A DNA stretch of 64,000 nucleotides from Yoonia ponticola (GTDB lineage Bacteria; Pseudomonadota; Alphaproteobacteria; Rhodobacterales; Rhodobacteraceae). Each line of letters starts with the position of its first letter. The stretch's first letter is position 1. A program made the translations under genes and the position numbers. Shown here piece after piece: positions 17,064 through 26,121 of this stretch. The notes under the pieces are model-generated. The model made no database searches and had not been told where the DNA came from. It saw nothing but the letters and a program-made list of their open reading frames with translations. The stretch lies in assembly GCF_014199395.1 (NCBI RefSeq), contig NZ_JACIJM010000002.1, positions 186,001-250,000 on the forward strand, written 5' to 3'.

Positions 17064-18737
17064 ATGATGGCTCAAAAACCACGTGTTTCGATAGCAAAGA
17101 TTTCTTTTTCTGGCGGTCAAGATTTTTCGTTCACGGCCAAAGAAAAGGTTATTATTGTTGGCCCTAACAACAGCGGAAAATCCCAGACGCTGCGAGAAAT
17201 CGTGAAGTATACGAACGAAGGAGAACAAGCTCGCCCAGTAGTCCTGACGTCACTCGAACTCGAAAAAACCGGGACAGCGGATGAACTCAAAGGCTATCTT
17301 GAAGAGCACGCACAAATTGTTGAGAAACATTATCGTTACAAAAACTGGAACATTTACGCTGATCATATTTCGCTTTGGGCGCAGCCATTCCTGCAACACG
17401 GCCTGGCTTTAGGATTCATCAAAAATATCGACGCAAACAATAGGTTAGCTATCTGTCGCTTACAAAAAAGCATTTCGGACACTGATCAACGCACAACCCC
17501 GCAGCATTTATTATATGATAGCGAATCGCTGATGAGGCGGATCAGTTCGCTTTTCCGCCAGGCATTTGGGCAAGACCTGATGATTAACTACCGAGGCGGC
17601 AGTGTCATTCCGATCCACGTCGGTCAACTGCCAACCAGCGACATTGGGCATCCCGTCAGCGACCGCTATGTCGAGGCGGTGAAAAGTAATCCTCCACTGC
17701 ATGAGCAAGGGGACGGCGTGAAAAGTTATGCCGGCATCCTGTTTGAAGCGGTTGCGTCTGACATTGACATCACGCTGATCGACGAACCTGAGGCATTTCT
17801 TCACCCCCCCCAAATGCGGCGACTGGGGGAAACTTTGGCTTCTGAGGTCAATGGACAGCTGTTCGTTGCAACTCACAGTAGCGATATCATGCGAGGCTTT
17901 CTTGAAGGTACAAAAGGCAATGTCCGCATGCTCCGCATTAGGAGGGAAGGAAAGAAAAACTTGGTTGCAGAGGCTGCGCCTGACACCGTAAAGGAGCTTT
18001 GGAACACACCCGTTCTTAGGTACTCAAATGCGCTTGAGGCAGTGTTTCACGAGCAAGCAATTTTGTGTGAAGATCACAGCGACTGCCGCCTATTCAATGC
18101 TATTGCAGACCACTTGGCAGAAACACAATCTGGCCATTGGCTTGATACTGCTTATATACCAACCGGCGGAAAGCACGCTATTCCTACTATTGCAAATATT
18201 TTACGGAAAATAGGTGTACCTACAAAGGCAGTCTTTGATATCGACATTTTGCGAAATCAAAACGATTTAAAAAGGTCTATTGAAGCCTTTGGTGGAAATT
18301 GGGCTGACTTTTCTGGGCCCTGGTCTCAAGTCAACGCTGCCGTGTCGAGTGGAATGCCCGTGAAGAGCAATCAAGAAATAAAGGCCTCCATCAAGCAAAT
18401 CATTGATGATGCTGGAACTACAAAACTTCCTAAGGGCGATATCACTGAGGCCATGAAGCAAGGATCAGCTTGGAGCCTCGTCAAAAAGGTGGGGCCTTCC
18501 GGTTTGCCGAGAGGCGAGGCCCGGCAGAACTACTCCACTTTAGCTCAAAAACTGGAAGAAATCGGAATTTACTTGGTCCCGGTGGGAGAAGTCGAAGAAT
18601 TCTGTCCGGAAATGGGCGTGCATGGTCCTAAGTTTGTCAACAAAGTTCTTACTGAAGTGGATTTATCTGACGACAGATTAGAGCCCCTCAGATCTTTCGT
18701 GACTAAGTTCCACAATGGACAACACGCCATTATTTAA
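17064..18737 (+). CDS. OLD-like ATPase with TOPRIM nuclease domain
   Basis: 557 residues. ABC/SMC-type ATPase: Walker A GPNNSGKS at 33-40, Walker B ITLIDEPEAFLHP with Asp240/Glu241, and the H-loop VATHSSDIM near 264. The C-terminal TOPRIM domain has ILCEDHSD (Glu336) and FDIDIL (Asp392, Asp394), the metal-binding residues of OLD-family nucleases. No helicase (Gabija GajB), reverse transcriptase or second effector gene follows, so it resembles stand-alone OLD nucleases, many of which are anti-phage. It is shorter than most Gabija GajA proteins. The gene starts with ATGATG after AGGG, and is divergent from DUF262-HEPN and convergent with the integrase. The defence role is inferred. Confidence 0.8.
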   Translation: MMAQKPRVSIAKISFSGGQDFSFTAKEKVIIVGPNNSGKSQTLREIVKYTNEGEQARPVVLTSLELEKTGTADELKGYLEEHAQIVEKHYRYKNWNIYADHISLWAQPFLQHGLALGFIKNIDANNRLAICRLQKSISDTDQRTTPQHLLYDSESLMRRISSLFRQAFGQDLMINYRGGSVIPIHVGQLPTSDIGHPVSDRYVEAVKSNPPLHEQGDGVKSYAGILFEAVASDIDITLIDEPEAFLHPPQMRRLGETLASEVNGQLFVATHSSDIMRGFLEGTKGNVRMLRIRREGKKNLVAEAAPDTVKELWNTPVLRYSNALEAVFHEQAILCEDHSDCRLFNAIADHLAETQSGHWLDTAYIPTGGKHAIPTIANILRKIGVPTKAVFDIDILRNQNDLKRSIEAFGGNWADFSGPWSQVNAAVSSGMPVKSNQEIKASIKQIIDDAGTTKLPKGDITEAMKQGSAWSLVKKVGPSGLPRGEARQNYSTLAQKLEEIGIYLVPVGEVEEFCPEMGVHGPKFVNKVLTEVDLSDDRLEPLRSFVTKFHNGQHAII

Positions 18738-18921
18738 GCCAGAGCCCGGCATGACAAGCACAGCGTGTCTGCCAACTTTCAAATTTATCAGAGGTAAAAA
18801 CTTATAGGGTCTACACATTCGTGCGGGACCAATTACTTCTTTGGGCCAGACATTTTTTTGCTCAGGTAAGTCGGATACCCCAAAGCGAACTGTGCACTAC
18901 AACTGCCAGAGAGACAAAAAA

Positions 18922-20361
18922 TTATGCCGTCCGATGGCCCTTTTCATTTAAGATGTTGTCTATTTCGACTCGAAGCGCCTTGATCGGCCGCGGCTTCCAG
19001 CCGAGCGTCGCGAAGGCAACCATTTCTTGCAGCAGGGCGCGAATTCGCAAATCGACCTCGCCGCCATAAACCGGCCGTCCCCGAATAGCGCCGATCGAGT
19101 GCCCCATAAGATAGGCGCGCTCCTCATTATCCATACCAGCAGCTTTCATCCGGTCCTCAAATGAGTGGCGTGTGCAGCTAATCGTATAGTTGCGACTGAC
19201 CCCTGCTGGAAGTTCTGGAAATAGCTCGTTGTCGCGCAGATAAGCATTCACTTGGCTTGAATAGTTTGCTTTGCCGCGATGCCGAATGAAACCTCTACTG
19301 TTCCGCTTCATAGCTTCCAAAGAAGCCCCCATAAGCACAACGGGACGTGTTGACGAAAGGTTTTTGATCTGACGTTTGTTTGGACCGTCCGTGATCACTC
19401 GGATTAAGAAATGCGGGATCTCGTTTTCCAGAAAAATATCCTCTTCAGGAAGGTCATAGACTTCCGTACCACGCGTCCCGCTTTCAGCGCAGATAATTGC
19501 AATGTCAGAATCTTCTTGGTGATGACCTTCCAAAACTCGCTGACCAATTAACGTATCTCTTATCCACGTTTCCGGAAGCGGCATTTTGCGGCGGTTGTAA
19601 TCGACTGGGTCAAATGCGGCACTCGTAACTTTCATCCCAAAGAATGGGTTCTTGCGCTTACTACGGGGCAGCCGGATGTCGTTGTAATGCGCTTCGATCA
19701 TCTGACGGACATAACGTATCTGCTTGTTTGCATAGTTCGCAGACACATCCCCTGATCGATGGCGGCCGATCCAGTAGTCTTCATAATCAGTCGCATCTTG
19801 TTCGCTGATGCTCAGGACTGTCCGTTTTCCAATCTGCTTTTTAAAATCGACAGCGGCTCTGGCGAAGTTACTGGACCATTCACGCTTTTGCCTATCGTTT
19901 TTCGCTCGAATGTCAGATTTTTGTAAAACGGGCATCCTCTTTGCCATCTCATCAAGCGGGTAATCGGGCAGATCAACCGCACCGAGTAGTGCAGGAACAG
20001 CTACGGTATTGACTGTGTCCGCCGTTAATTTGTCGAGGCGATTCAAGATTTCATCAACCGTTCCCTTCGCAAGCTCTTCCGTGCTCCGGAAAGTCATTCC
20101 CCACCCTTTGAGGAGCTCAGTAGCGGCTTCGAACATGGATCGCTGACCAGTATCGCGACCTGCCCGCAATGCGTCCCAATGCTGCCGAAGTGCTTGCTTC
20201 GCCAAAACACACTGCGTTTCAGCCACCTTACGATCACGTGTTTTGAGAGATCGGTTGATTTCGCGTTTTGGCTCTACGTCCGAATATGCCTTCGGCACAC
20301 GCACGCGAAGGTAATAAGTGCTGCCTCTCAGTTCGAGGCCAGAGATTGAATTTGTAAGCAT
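18922..20361 (-). CDS. Tyrosine integrase of the element
   Basis: 479 residues. The N-terminal arm-binding region (LELRGSTYYLRVRVP) is the type found in DUF6538 integrases of Alphaproteobacteria. The catalytic set is complete: Arg297 (GTRGTEVYDL), Arg398 and His399-type box (SCTRHSFEDRM), His421 (LMGHSIG), and nucleophile Tyr432 (RPVYGG). It lies next to attR and reads inward, the standard layout for tRNA-targeting elements. The ATG at 20361 is preferred; a TTG nine codons upstream would place coding sequence through the paired arm-type repeats at 20367-20387. Those repeats sit 6-26 bases upstream of the ATG, so integrase binding there could repress its own gene. Confidence 0.93.
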   Translation of the reverse strand: MLTNSISGLELRGSTYYLRVRVPKAYSDVEPKREINRSLKTRDRKVAETQCVLAKQALRQHWDALRAGRDTGQRSMFEAATELLKGWGMTFRSTEELAKGTVDEILNRLDKLTADTVNTVAVPALLGAVDLPDYPLDEMAKRMPVLQKSDIRAKNDRQKREWSSNFARAAVDFKKQIGKRTVLSISEQDATDYEDYWIGRHRSGDVSANYANKQIRYVRQMIEAHYNDIRLPRSKRKNPFFGMKVTSAAFDPVDYNRRKMPLPETWIRDTLIGQRVLEGHHQEDSDIAIICAESGTRGTEVYDLPEEDIFLENEIPHFLIRVITDGPNKRQIKNLSSTRPVVLMGASLEAMKRNSRGFIRHRGKANYSSQVNAYLRDNELFPELPAGVSRNYTISCTRHSFEDRMKAAGMDNEERAYLMGHSIGAIRGRPVYGGEVDLRIRALLQEMVAFATLGWKPRPIKALRVEIDNILNEKGHRTA

Positions 20362-20366
20362 GAAAG

Positions 20367-20387
20367 TGCCCCACAAGTTGCCCCACA
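20367..20387 (+). repeat. Putative right integrase arm-type sites
   Basis: TGCCCCACA at 20367-20375 and 20379-20387, 12-base period, same orientation as the left-end pair at 10645-10665. They overlap the integrase translation start region. Confidence 0.65.
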
Positions 20388-20498
20388 AAAAGGCTGTTTC
20401 TTTGAAGCTCTGGCAACGAGGGCCGAGAGCAATTACTTCAAAGAAACTGGGACCTTATGTGAAAAAGCGGAAATTTCTAATGTTTTCAAAAGCAATCA

Positions 20499-20512
20499 TC
20501 TTCTGGGCACCA
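20499..20512 (+). repeat. attR
   Basis: TCTTCTGGGCACCA, identical to the tRNA-Leu 3' end at 10565-10578. It marks the right boundary; chromosomal DNA resumes after it. Confidence 0.88.
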
Positions 20513-20678
20513 TTTTCTCAAAATCGTTGATAAGCTTTCCCCTTGGGGGATGCGCGCTTGTGCCGGTTGCGCTACGATTTGATCGAGAAACCTGCTTCAG
20601 TTATCGCAAGTCCCACACGAAAAAAACTGCTCTACCTACACGGCAGAACAGTTCCAATTTCAGCCTACTACTGCTCAA

Positions 20679-21812
20679 TTAAACCACAGTTGGGACCGTC
20701 ATAGTCGACAGATCAACGGTGCGTTCAAATGCTTGGCCTTCCGCATCGAATACGTGGCAATCGCGGGTTTCGAAAGACACATCTACGGCTTGGTCCGCTG
20801 TAATCATTTGCGTGCCGTTCAGGACCACGCAGAAATGCTCTTCACGACCGGGAATTGCTGCATAGCCAATGGTTTGCTGCCCCAAATGCTCGACCACGAC
20901 TGGCGTGATCGACATCGTCGCTGTTCCCGCGCCCAATCTGATGTGCTCGGGGCGGATGCCCAGTGAAACGTCGGTGCCGATGAGCCCATCACGCTTTGCA
21001 GCAGGAACATCAACCTCCACGCTCAGTGACTGACCATATAGATCAACCGTGATCGCGTCGTCAGAAACGGACTGCACCCTAACAGGTAAGAAGTTCATGC
21101 GCGGGTTGCCGATGAAGCCCGCGACAAAGGTATTTTCCGGCTTGTGGTATAGTGCAAGTGGTGCGCCGACTTGCGCGATGTAGCCGCCGTTCAGTACAAC
21201 AATCCGGTCGGCCATTGTCATCGCTTCAACCTGATCGTGTGTCACATAGACCATCGTCGCGCCAAGCTGTTTGTGCAGGCGCGTGAGTTCGATCCGCATG
21301 TCGGCCCGCAGGGCAGCGTCTAGGTTCGACAAAGGCTCGTCGAACAGGAAAATCTCGGGCTGGCGCACAATCGCGCGGCCAATGGCGACACGCTGGCGCT
21401 GACCACCAGACAGGTTGCCCGGTTTTTGCTGAAGCTGCTTATCAAGATGCAAGATCGCCGCGGCAGCTTCTACCTTTTCGCGGATCACAGCCTCAGAGGC
21501 TTTTTCGACGCGGAGCGGGAACGCGATATTCTCGTAGACCGTCATATGCGGGTAAAGCGCGTAGGATTGGAACACCATCGCGATGCCACGTTTTACGGGC
21601 GCAAGGTCGTTCACACGTTTACCGTCAATGACAATATCGCCACCAGTTGTGTGCTCTAGTCCCGCGATCATCCGCAGTAAAGTTGACTTCCCGCAACCCG
21701 ACGGCCCCACAAAAACGATGAACTCGCCTTCGTGCACGTCCAGCGAAACACCCTTTACGACTTCAATGATGCCAAAGGTCTTCACGATATTTTTCAAGGA
21801 TAGCTGGCCCAA
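20679..21812 (-). CDS. Sugar ABC transporter ATP-binding protein (MalK/UgpC type)
   Basis: 377 residues. It powers uptake by the permease pair encoded upstream. Walker A GPSGCGKST, signature [14 protein letters not shown], Walker B LFDEPLSNLDA and the H-switch VYVTHDQ are all intact. The C-terminal 140 residues form the MalK-type OB (TOBE) regulatory domain (GIRPEHIRLG). It is the last gene of the five-gene transport operon and the first chromosomal gene right of the element. A strong hairpin separates it from the binding-protein gene. Confidence 0.93.
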   Translation of the reverse strand: MGQLSLKNIVKTFGIIEVVKGVSLDVHEGEFIVFVGPSGCGKSTLLRMIAGLEHTTGGDIVIDGKRVNDLAPVKRGIAMVFQSYALYPHMTVYENIAFPLRVEKASEAVIREKVEAAAAILHLDKQLQQKPGNLSGGQRQRVAIGRAIVRQPEIFLFDEPLSNLDAALRADMRIELTRLHKQLGATMVYVTHDQVEAMTMADRIVVLNGGYIAQVGAPLALYHKPENTFVAGFIGNPRMNFLPVRVQSVSDDAITVDLYGQSLSVEVDVPAAKRDGLIGTDVSLGIRPEHIRLGAGTATMSITPVVVEHLGQQTIGYAAIPGREEHFCVVLNGTQMITADQAVDVSFETRDCHVFDAEGQAFERTVDLSTMTVPTVV

Positions 21813-21865
21813 CGGGGTTCTCCTGACGGTTAGAAATGGTGGAATACCCGACGCATTGGGTAGAT

Positions 21866-21900
21866 GTGACCCAGCCGTTAAATCACAACGGCTGGGTCAC
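21866..21900 (-). terminator. Intercistronic hairpin between binding-protein and ATPase genes
   Basis: GTGACCCAGCCGTT (21866-21879) and AACGGCTGGGTCAC (21887-21900) pair perfectly over 14 bases around a 7-base loop. On the minus strand no T run follows, so partial termination or 3' protection of the binding-protein message is more likely than full termination. Confidence 0.65.
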
Positions 21901-21913
21901 GTGAGTGGTGGTT

Positions 21914-23131
21914 CTATTTGTAGTCTTCGAGGTCAGCGGCTGCTTCTGTCAGCGCGTCTGCTGGTTCAGCGTCGCCTGTGACAACAGACTGGACCATTTC
22001 GATCATGACGTTCTGGAAGCCTTTGTAGTCAGTGAACAGTGGCTCTGGACCGCCAAATTCGATCCCGTCAACGAACGGTTTCCAATATGGACCGGCTTCG
22101 ACCATCGCATCAACGGCTGGGCCGGGACGCAGTGGTGTCAGGCTTGCCGCACCGCCGCCTTCGTAGGCTTCTTGCACAACTGGAGACGTGATAAACTTCG
22201 CGAATTCGATCGCTTTGTCTTCAACGCCAGAGCCTTCAAAAATCGCCAATGAATCGGTGATCAAAAGCGTACCTGGACCTTTTGAGCTAGGCCCAACAGG
22301 TAAATCAGCAACACCCCAGTTGATGTCGGTGTCTTGCAACATAAACGCCGCACCAACGGATGTTTGGATCATGCCAACGGATTCATCCAAGAAGATCGCA
22401 CGGATTTCATTCTGCTCATATGCAGTCGCACCTTCGACAGAGTAAGGCGTGATGTCTTTGTAAGCTTGAAGCGCCGCCAGTACTTCTGGGCTATCCATCG
22501 TGATGTTGCCTTCACCATCGATGATTTGACCGTTGTTAGTGTAAACCCAATGCAGGAACTGGTGCATGGTGTTGTCAAACGTCTTGGCTGGCAGACCGTA
22601 GCCAGCAGCGTCCGTATTTTCAGTGATCTGACGCGCGAAATCAATTGTTTCGGCCCAAGTCGTTGGTGGCGTTTCTGGGTCGAGACCAGCCGCTTCAAAG
22701 ATGTCTTTGTTCCAGTAGAACGCTTTGGTCGAGAACGCGATTGGCACGCCCCACTGCTGGTCTTCGATCGTCACGGTGCCGACGATATTCGGATAATAAC
22801 CCGCTTTTTCTTCGTCGGTCATTGGCACGGGAACGATCAATTCGTTCAGCGCGAATTCTTTTAGTGTACGCGAACCGACATAGGCCATCGCAACGGGGCT
22901 ACCCGCAACCGCAAGTGTTGTGGCTTTGTCTTGGCACTGCGCCCAACCTACGACTTCCGGTGTCACGGTCCAGCCGTCGTTCGCGGCTTCCCATTCTGCG
23001 ATGTATTGTTCGTGAACAGGGTCGATGGCATCGCCACAATAAATCCAGCTGATATCCTGTGCCATCGCAGGCAGCGCCGTGGTGCCAGCCAGCATCAGGC
23101 CGATCAGGCTATTTTGAACAAGAGTTGTCAT
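21914..23131 (-). CDS. Sugar ABC transporter substrate-binding protein (family 1)
   Basis: 405 residues, periplasmic. The signal peptide MTTLVQNSLIGLMLAGTTALPAMAQD has cleavage near residue 25. The mature part has the MalE/UgpB-like pattern: EWEAANDGWTVTPEVVGW, TKAFYWNKDIFEAAGLDPE, and the C-terminal SLTPLRPG. It sits directly downstream of the two permease genes. The substrate is not readable from sequence; the neighbouring nagA, GH20 and ROK genes suggest GlcNAc or chitooligosaccharides. A high, uncoupled expression level is suggested by the hairpin after it. Confidence 0.92.
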   Translation of the reverse strand: MTTLVQNSLIGLMLAGTTALPAMAQDISWIYCGDAIDPVHEQYIAEWEAANDGWTVTPEVVGWAQCQDKATTLAVAGSPVAMAYVGSRTLKEFALNELIVPVPMTDEEKAGYYPNIVGTVTIEDQQWGVPIAFSTKAFYWNKDIFEAAGLDPETPPTTWAETIDFARQITENTDAAGYGLPAKTFDNTMHQFLHWVYTNNGQIIDGEGNITMDSPEVLAALQAYKDITPYSVEGATAYEQNEIRAIFLDESVGMIQTSVGAAFMLQDTDINWGVADLPVGPSSKGPGTLLITDSLAIFEGSGVEDKAIEFAKFITSPVVQEAYEGGGAASLTPLRPGPAVDAMVEAGPYWKPFVDGIEFGGPEPLFTDYKGFQNVMIEMVQSVVTGDAEPADALTEAAADLEDYK

Positions 23132-23171
23132 ATGTCGTCTCCGTGTTGTTGTTAGGTTTTTTATTCGTTTC

Positions 23172-24053
23172 TTATTGTTTTACTGCGCCAGCGGTCAGGC
23201 CACCGACGAGATAGCGTTGTAGGAAAAAGATGATGACCATCGCCGGTGCAATTCCGACGAAACTCGCCGCCATCAGTTCGTTCCAGATCACCTCTTGCTT
23301 GCCAAAATAAGCAAACAGGCCAACCGGTAGAGGCATAAATTCGGTCTTAGAGTTGAACGTCAGCGCAAAGATAAATTGCTGCGCGTAGGCACCGATGAAC
23401 GTCATGATCGCGACCACGATGATACCCGGCCGTGCGATAGGCAGGATCACGCGGCGGAACGTGTAGAACTGCGATGCGCCGTCCATGTAGGCCGCTTCGT
23501 TCAACTCGTTCGGGATGCGCATCATGTAGGTCCGCAGTAACCAGATCGCCGAAGGGATCAAGAACGCAGCACCCGGCACGATCATCGCGTAATACGTGTT
23601 CAACAGACCCAATGTCCGCATCAAGCGGAACAACGGGATCAACAGCACCGCGCCCGAGAACATTGAGACGGCGAGGAAACCGCCCAAGACCATCGCCATA
23701 CCTTTGAACTTGAAACGGGCAAAGGCATAGGCGGCCGGCACGACCAAGATCAGTACAATGATCGTTGAGACAACCGAGATGAACAGCGAGTTAAAAATAT
23801 AGCGGCCAAAGCGCGGAACGCTGACCCACATGGTGCGGTACGCTTCGAATGATCCGTTTTCAGGCCAGAACGAATAGGGCGTCGAGAACAATTGCGCCAG
23901 CGGCTTGAGACTGACTAGGAACCCTTCGACGAATGGTGCCAGCATGAAAAACAGGAACGCTGCGATGCCCAGATAGATGCCGATCAGTTCGACAACGCTA
24001 TAACGGTCGATCATTGCGCGGGTCTCGTGAGAGCGAAATAATTTACGTGCCAT
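23172..24053 (-). CDS. Sugar ABC transporter permease (MalG type)
   Basis: 293 residues with six predicted membrane helices. The EAA loop that docks on the ATPase reads EAAYMDGASQFYTFRRVILP near residue 190. The N-terminal cytoplasmic stretch before the first helix is about 25 residues, as in MalG-type partners. It follows the MalF-type gene by 9 bases. Confidence 0.92.
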   Translation of the reverse strand: MARKLFRSHETRAMIDRYSVVELIGIYLGIAAFLFFMLAPFVEGFLVSLKPLAQLFSTPYSFWPENGSFEAYRTMWVSVPRFGRYIFNSLFISVVSTIIVLILVVPAAYAFARFKFKGMAMVLGGFLAVSMFSGAVLLIPLFRLMRTLGLLNTYYAMIVPGAAFLIPSAIWLLRTYMMRIPNELNEAAYMDGASQFYTFRRVILPIARPGIIVVAIMTFIGAYAQQFIFALTFNSKTEFMPLPVGLFAYFGKQEVIWNELMAASFVGIAPAMVIIFFLQRYLVGGLTAGAVKQ

Positions 24054-24062
24054 GGTCCCCTC

Positions 24063-24947
24063 CTATGCTTTCTGGCCGCCCGCAAGTTTGCGGGTCATGC
24101 GGAAATAAGCGATGCAGAACAACGACAAGAAGATGCAGATCACCACAGCGCGTGCAGCGCCTTCGCCGTAGCGTTTCGATCCGATAGCGGTCGAATAGGT
24201 GTCGATGATCATGGTTGTTGTACTGCCGGACGGACCACCTTGGGTCAAAATCCAGATGATATCAAAGCTGTTGAAGGTCGCGATCAGGGACAGCATCGAC
24301 ATGGTGATAATCGCAGGTGCCATGAGCGGCACCGTGATCCGACGGAACCGTGTCCAGCGGCTTGCCCCATCGGTCCATGCTGCCTCGTATAAATCGCGTG
24401 GGATCGACTGGATCGCGGCGAGGAAATAGATCGTGACCATCGGCACACCGATCCAAACGTCAGTGACAATCGTCGCCCAATAGGCGGAACTGCCATAAGC
24501 AAGAAACGCAACTGGCCCGTCAGACAGTCCGAACCATTGCAATAGACCCGAAATCATCCCGAATTGGCCGTTATACATCCAGCCCCACATGAAAATGCCG
24601 ATAGCCATTGGCACGATCCACGGTGGCATTGTCAGCAGCCGGAACAGGTTCCGACCCGGCACAGCACAATTCAACAGAACCGCGCCAAACGTGCCAATCA
24701 CCATCTTCAGCAGGACCGAAAAGAACGTCCATGTGAACGTGCGGATGATGATTTCGAGAAAGTCTTTGTCAAAGATTTTCAGATAGTTCGTCCAGCCCAC
24801 ATAGTTCGTGGTCTTGCGCAAAGATGCATCCGTAAATGACAGCCGGAACGTTTCGATCAGCGGCCAAGCTACAATCACCAAAACATACAAAATTGCTGGG
24901 GTCAGAAGAGCCCACGCAAATATCCATGCTGCGCGGTTCTGGGTCAT
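24063..24947 (-). CDS. Sugar ABC transporter permease (MalF/UgpA type)
   Basis: 294 residues, six predicted membrane helices, with the EAA loop EAAWTDGASRWTRFRRITVP near residue 190. Its ATG overlaps the stop of the oxidoreductase gene (ATGA, 24944-24947), indicating coupled translation. It partners with the following MalG-type permease. Confidence 0.92.
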   Translation of the reverse strand: MTQNRAAWIFAWALLTPAILYVLVIVAWPLIETFRLSFTDASLRKTTNYVGWTNYLKIFDKDFLEIIIRTFTWTFFSVLLKMVIGTFGAVLLNCAVPGRNLFRLLTMPPWIVPMAIGIFMWGWMYNGQFGMISGLLQWFGLSDGPVAFLAYGSSAYWATIVTDVWIGVPMVTIYFLAAIQSIPRDLYEAAWTDGASRWTRFRRITVPLMAPAIITMSMLSLIATFNSFDIIWILTQGGPSGSTTTMIIDTYSTAIGSKRYGEGAARAVVICIFLSLFCIAYFRMTRKLAGGQKA

Positions 24948-26107
24948 GCCACAAAATCCTTGGTGACGAATGCGTTGTCATACTTGTCCCAAATCGGACG
25001 CATATCGACGACCTGTTTGCTACGGCGTGCATCATCCATCACCAGCGCAAGAATACCTGCCTCTAGCGCATCTAGCGGCGACACGGGCAGCGGGCCGCCG
25101 TGCATCGTGTGCGCGATCACTTGTGCCGCCATTTCTTCGTCCGCGCCATAATGCTGCGATAGTTTGCTTTCTGCATAAACTTTGTCGATTTTGGTTTCTT
25201 CGGTCAGCACATCGGTGACTTTGAAATTCGCGCGGATAAAGTCGCCTTCGGCCTGCCCTTTGGTGCCGAAAACAGCAAAGCGGCGGAATTGGTCTGGGGC
25301 GTTCAGGTTGGTATGAAAATTCATGCCGACACCATTTGCGTATTCAATAATCGCTACCTGATAGTCGATGATGTCGCCGTCGCTGTCAAAGACCTTGTCG
25401 GACCCGTTCCAACCAGATGGCTTGCGGTGATAGATATCCAGATCGTTGATACCTTCGTTGCGCGGATCATTTTCAGGAATAAACGTCTTGCGCCCACCAA
25501 AGCTGGCGACACGTTCAGGACGCGCACCAATCAGACCATTGTAGAGGTCCAGATCGTGGCAGCATTTTTCTAGCATAAAGCTGCCGGACCATTTCTCGTA
25601 GCGCCGCCAATCGCGCATGAAGAATGCGCCATGATACGGGTAGATATGCTCGGCGGCCTCGACGGACACGATGTTACCTAACATGCCATCGTCGCGCGCA
25701 GTGATCAGGTCGCGATACAGCGGCGCATAGCGCAGCACCAATCCGACCATCAGATTTTCAGGTCCGAATTTACCCATCAAGGCAGCAAGTTCGTAGGTTT
25801 GTTCGATTGTGGAAACGATCGGCTTTTCCGAGAACACTTTGTTCCCGGCCTCAAGCCCCAAACGAATGTGATCAAGATGCAGATGATTTGGCGACCCAAT
25901 CATCAGCAGGTCGTAACCGCCCGCCTTAACCAGCTCTTCAGGTGATGCAAAAGAGGTGCCAGCGCCGATGCCATGCTCGTCCAACGTGGCCATGCCCGCT
26001 GGCTCTGGATCAAAGTATCCAACGATCTCAAAGTCCGGATCCATCTGGCTAAAGACATACCCAAGATACCCAAGCCGGAACCCAAGACCGATGATGGCAA
26101 CTTTCAT
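24944..26107 (-). CDS. Gfo/Idh/MocA family oxidoreductase
   Basis: 387 residues. The N-terminal Rossmann motif is VAIIGLGFRLGYLG. EKPIVST (near residue 98) contains the family's conserved EKP, whose Lys contributes to catalysis. The C-terminal alpha/beta domain binds sugar-like substrates. The ATG at 26107 follows AGGGG by six bases; an 18-codon upstream extension lacks a ribosome site. It leads the ABC transporter operon and follows the operator region at 26122-26219. The substrate is unknown; oxidation or epimerisation of a sugar or its derivative imported by the linked transporter is inferred. Confidence 0.88.
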   Translation of the reverse strand: MKVAIIGLGFRLGYLGYVFSQMDPDFEIVGYFDPEPAGMATLDEHGIGAGTSFASPEELVKAGGYDLLMIGSPNHLHLDHIRLGLEAGNKVFSEKPIVSTIEQTYELAALMGKFGPENLMVGLVLRYAPLYRDLITARDDGMLGNIVSVEAAEHIYPYHGAFFMRDWRRYEKWSGSFMLEKCCHDLDLYNGLIGARPERVASFGGRKTFIPENDPRNEGINDLDIYHRKPSGWNGSDKVFDSDGDIIDYQVAIIEYANGVGMNFHTNLNAPDQFRRFAVFGTKGQAEGDFIRANFKVTDVLTEETKIDKVYAESKLSQHYGADEEMAAQVIAHTMHGGPLPVSPLDALEAGILALVMDDARRSKQVVDMRPIWDKYDNAFVTKDFVA

Positions 26108-26121
26108 GTCGCACCCCTGTG

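Larger units (their letters stand above)
10565..20512. mobile_element. Integrative mobilizable element in tRNA-Leu (about 9.9 kb)
   Basis: The element is bounded by direct repeats of TCTTCTGGGCACCA: the tRNA 3' end at 10565-10578 and a copy at 20499-20512. Inside the right boundary is a tyrosine recombinase gene reading inward. The middle carries a MobV-type relaxase with an oriT-like repeat, a KfrA-like protein, and cargo (DUF262, HEPN nuclease, OLD-like ATPase). No type IV secretion genes, replication initiator or obvious excisionase are present, so transfer would need a helper element. The cargo part (about 14.5-18.8 kb) is visibly more AT-rich than the flanks. Confidence 0.88.

Noticed and set aside
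17064-18737. Gabija, PARIS or retron-Eco8 system
   Set aside because: The partner genes (UvrD-like helicase, separate TOPRIM effector, reverse transcriptase) are absent; it is a single OLD-like gene.
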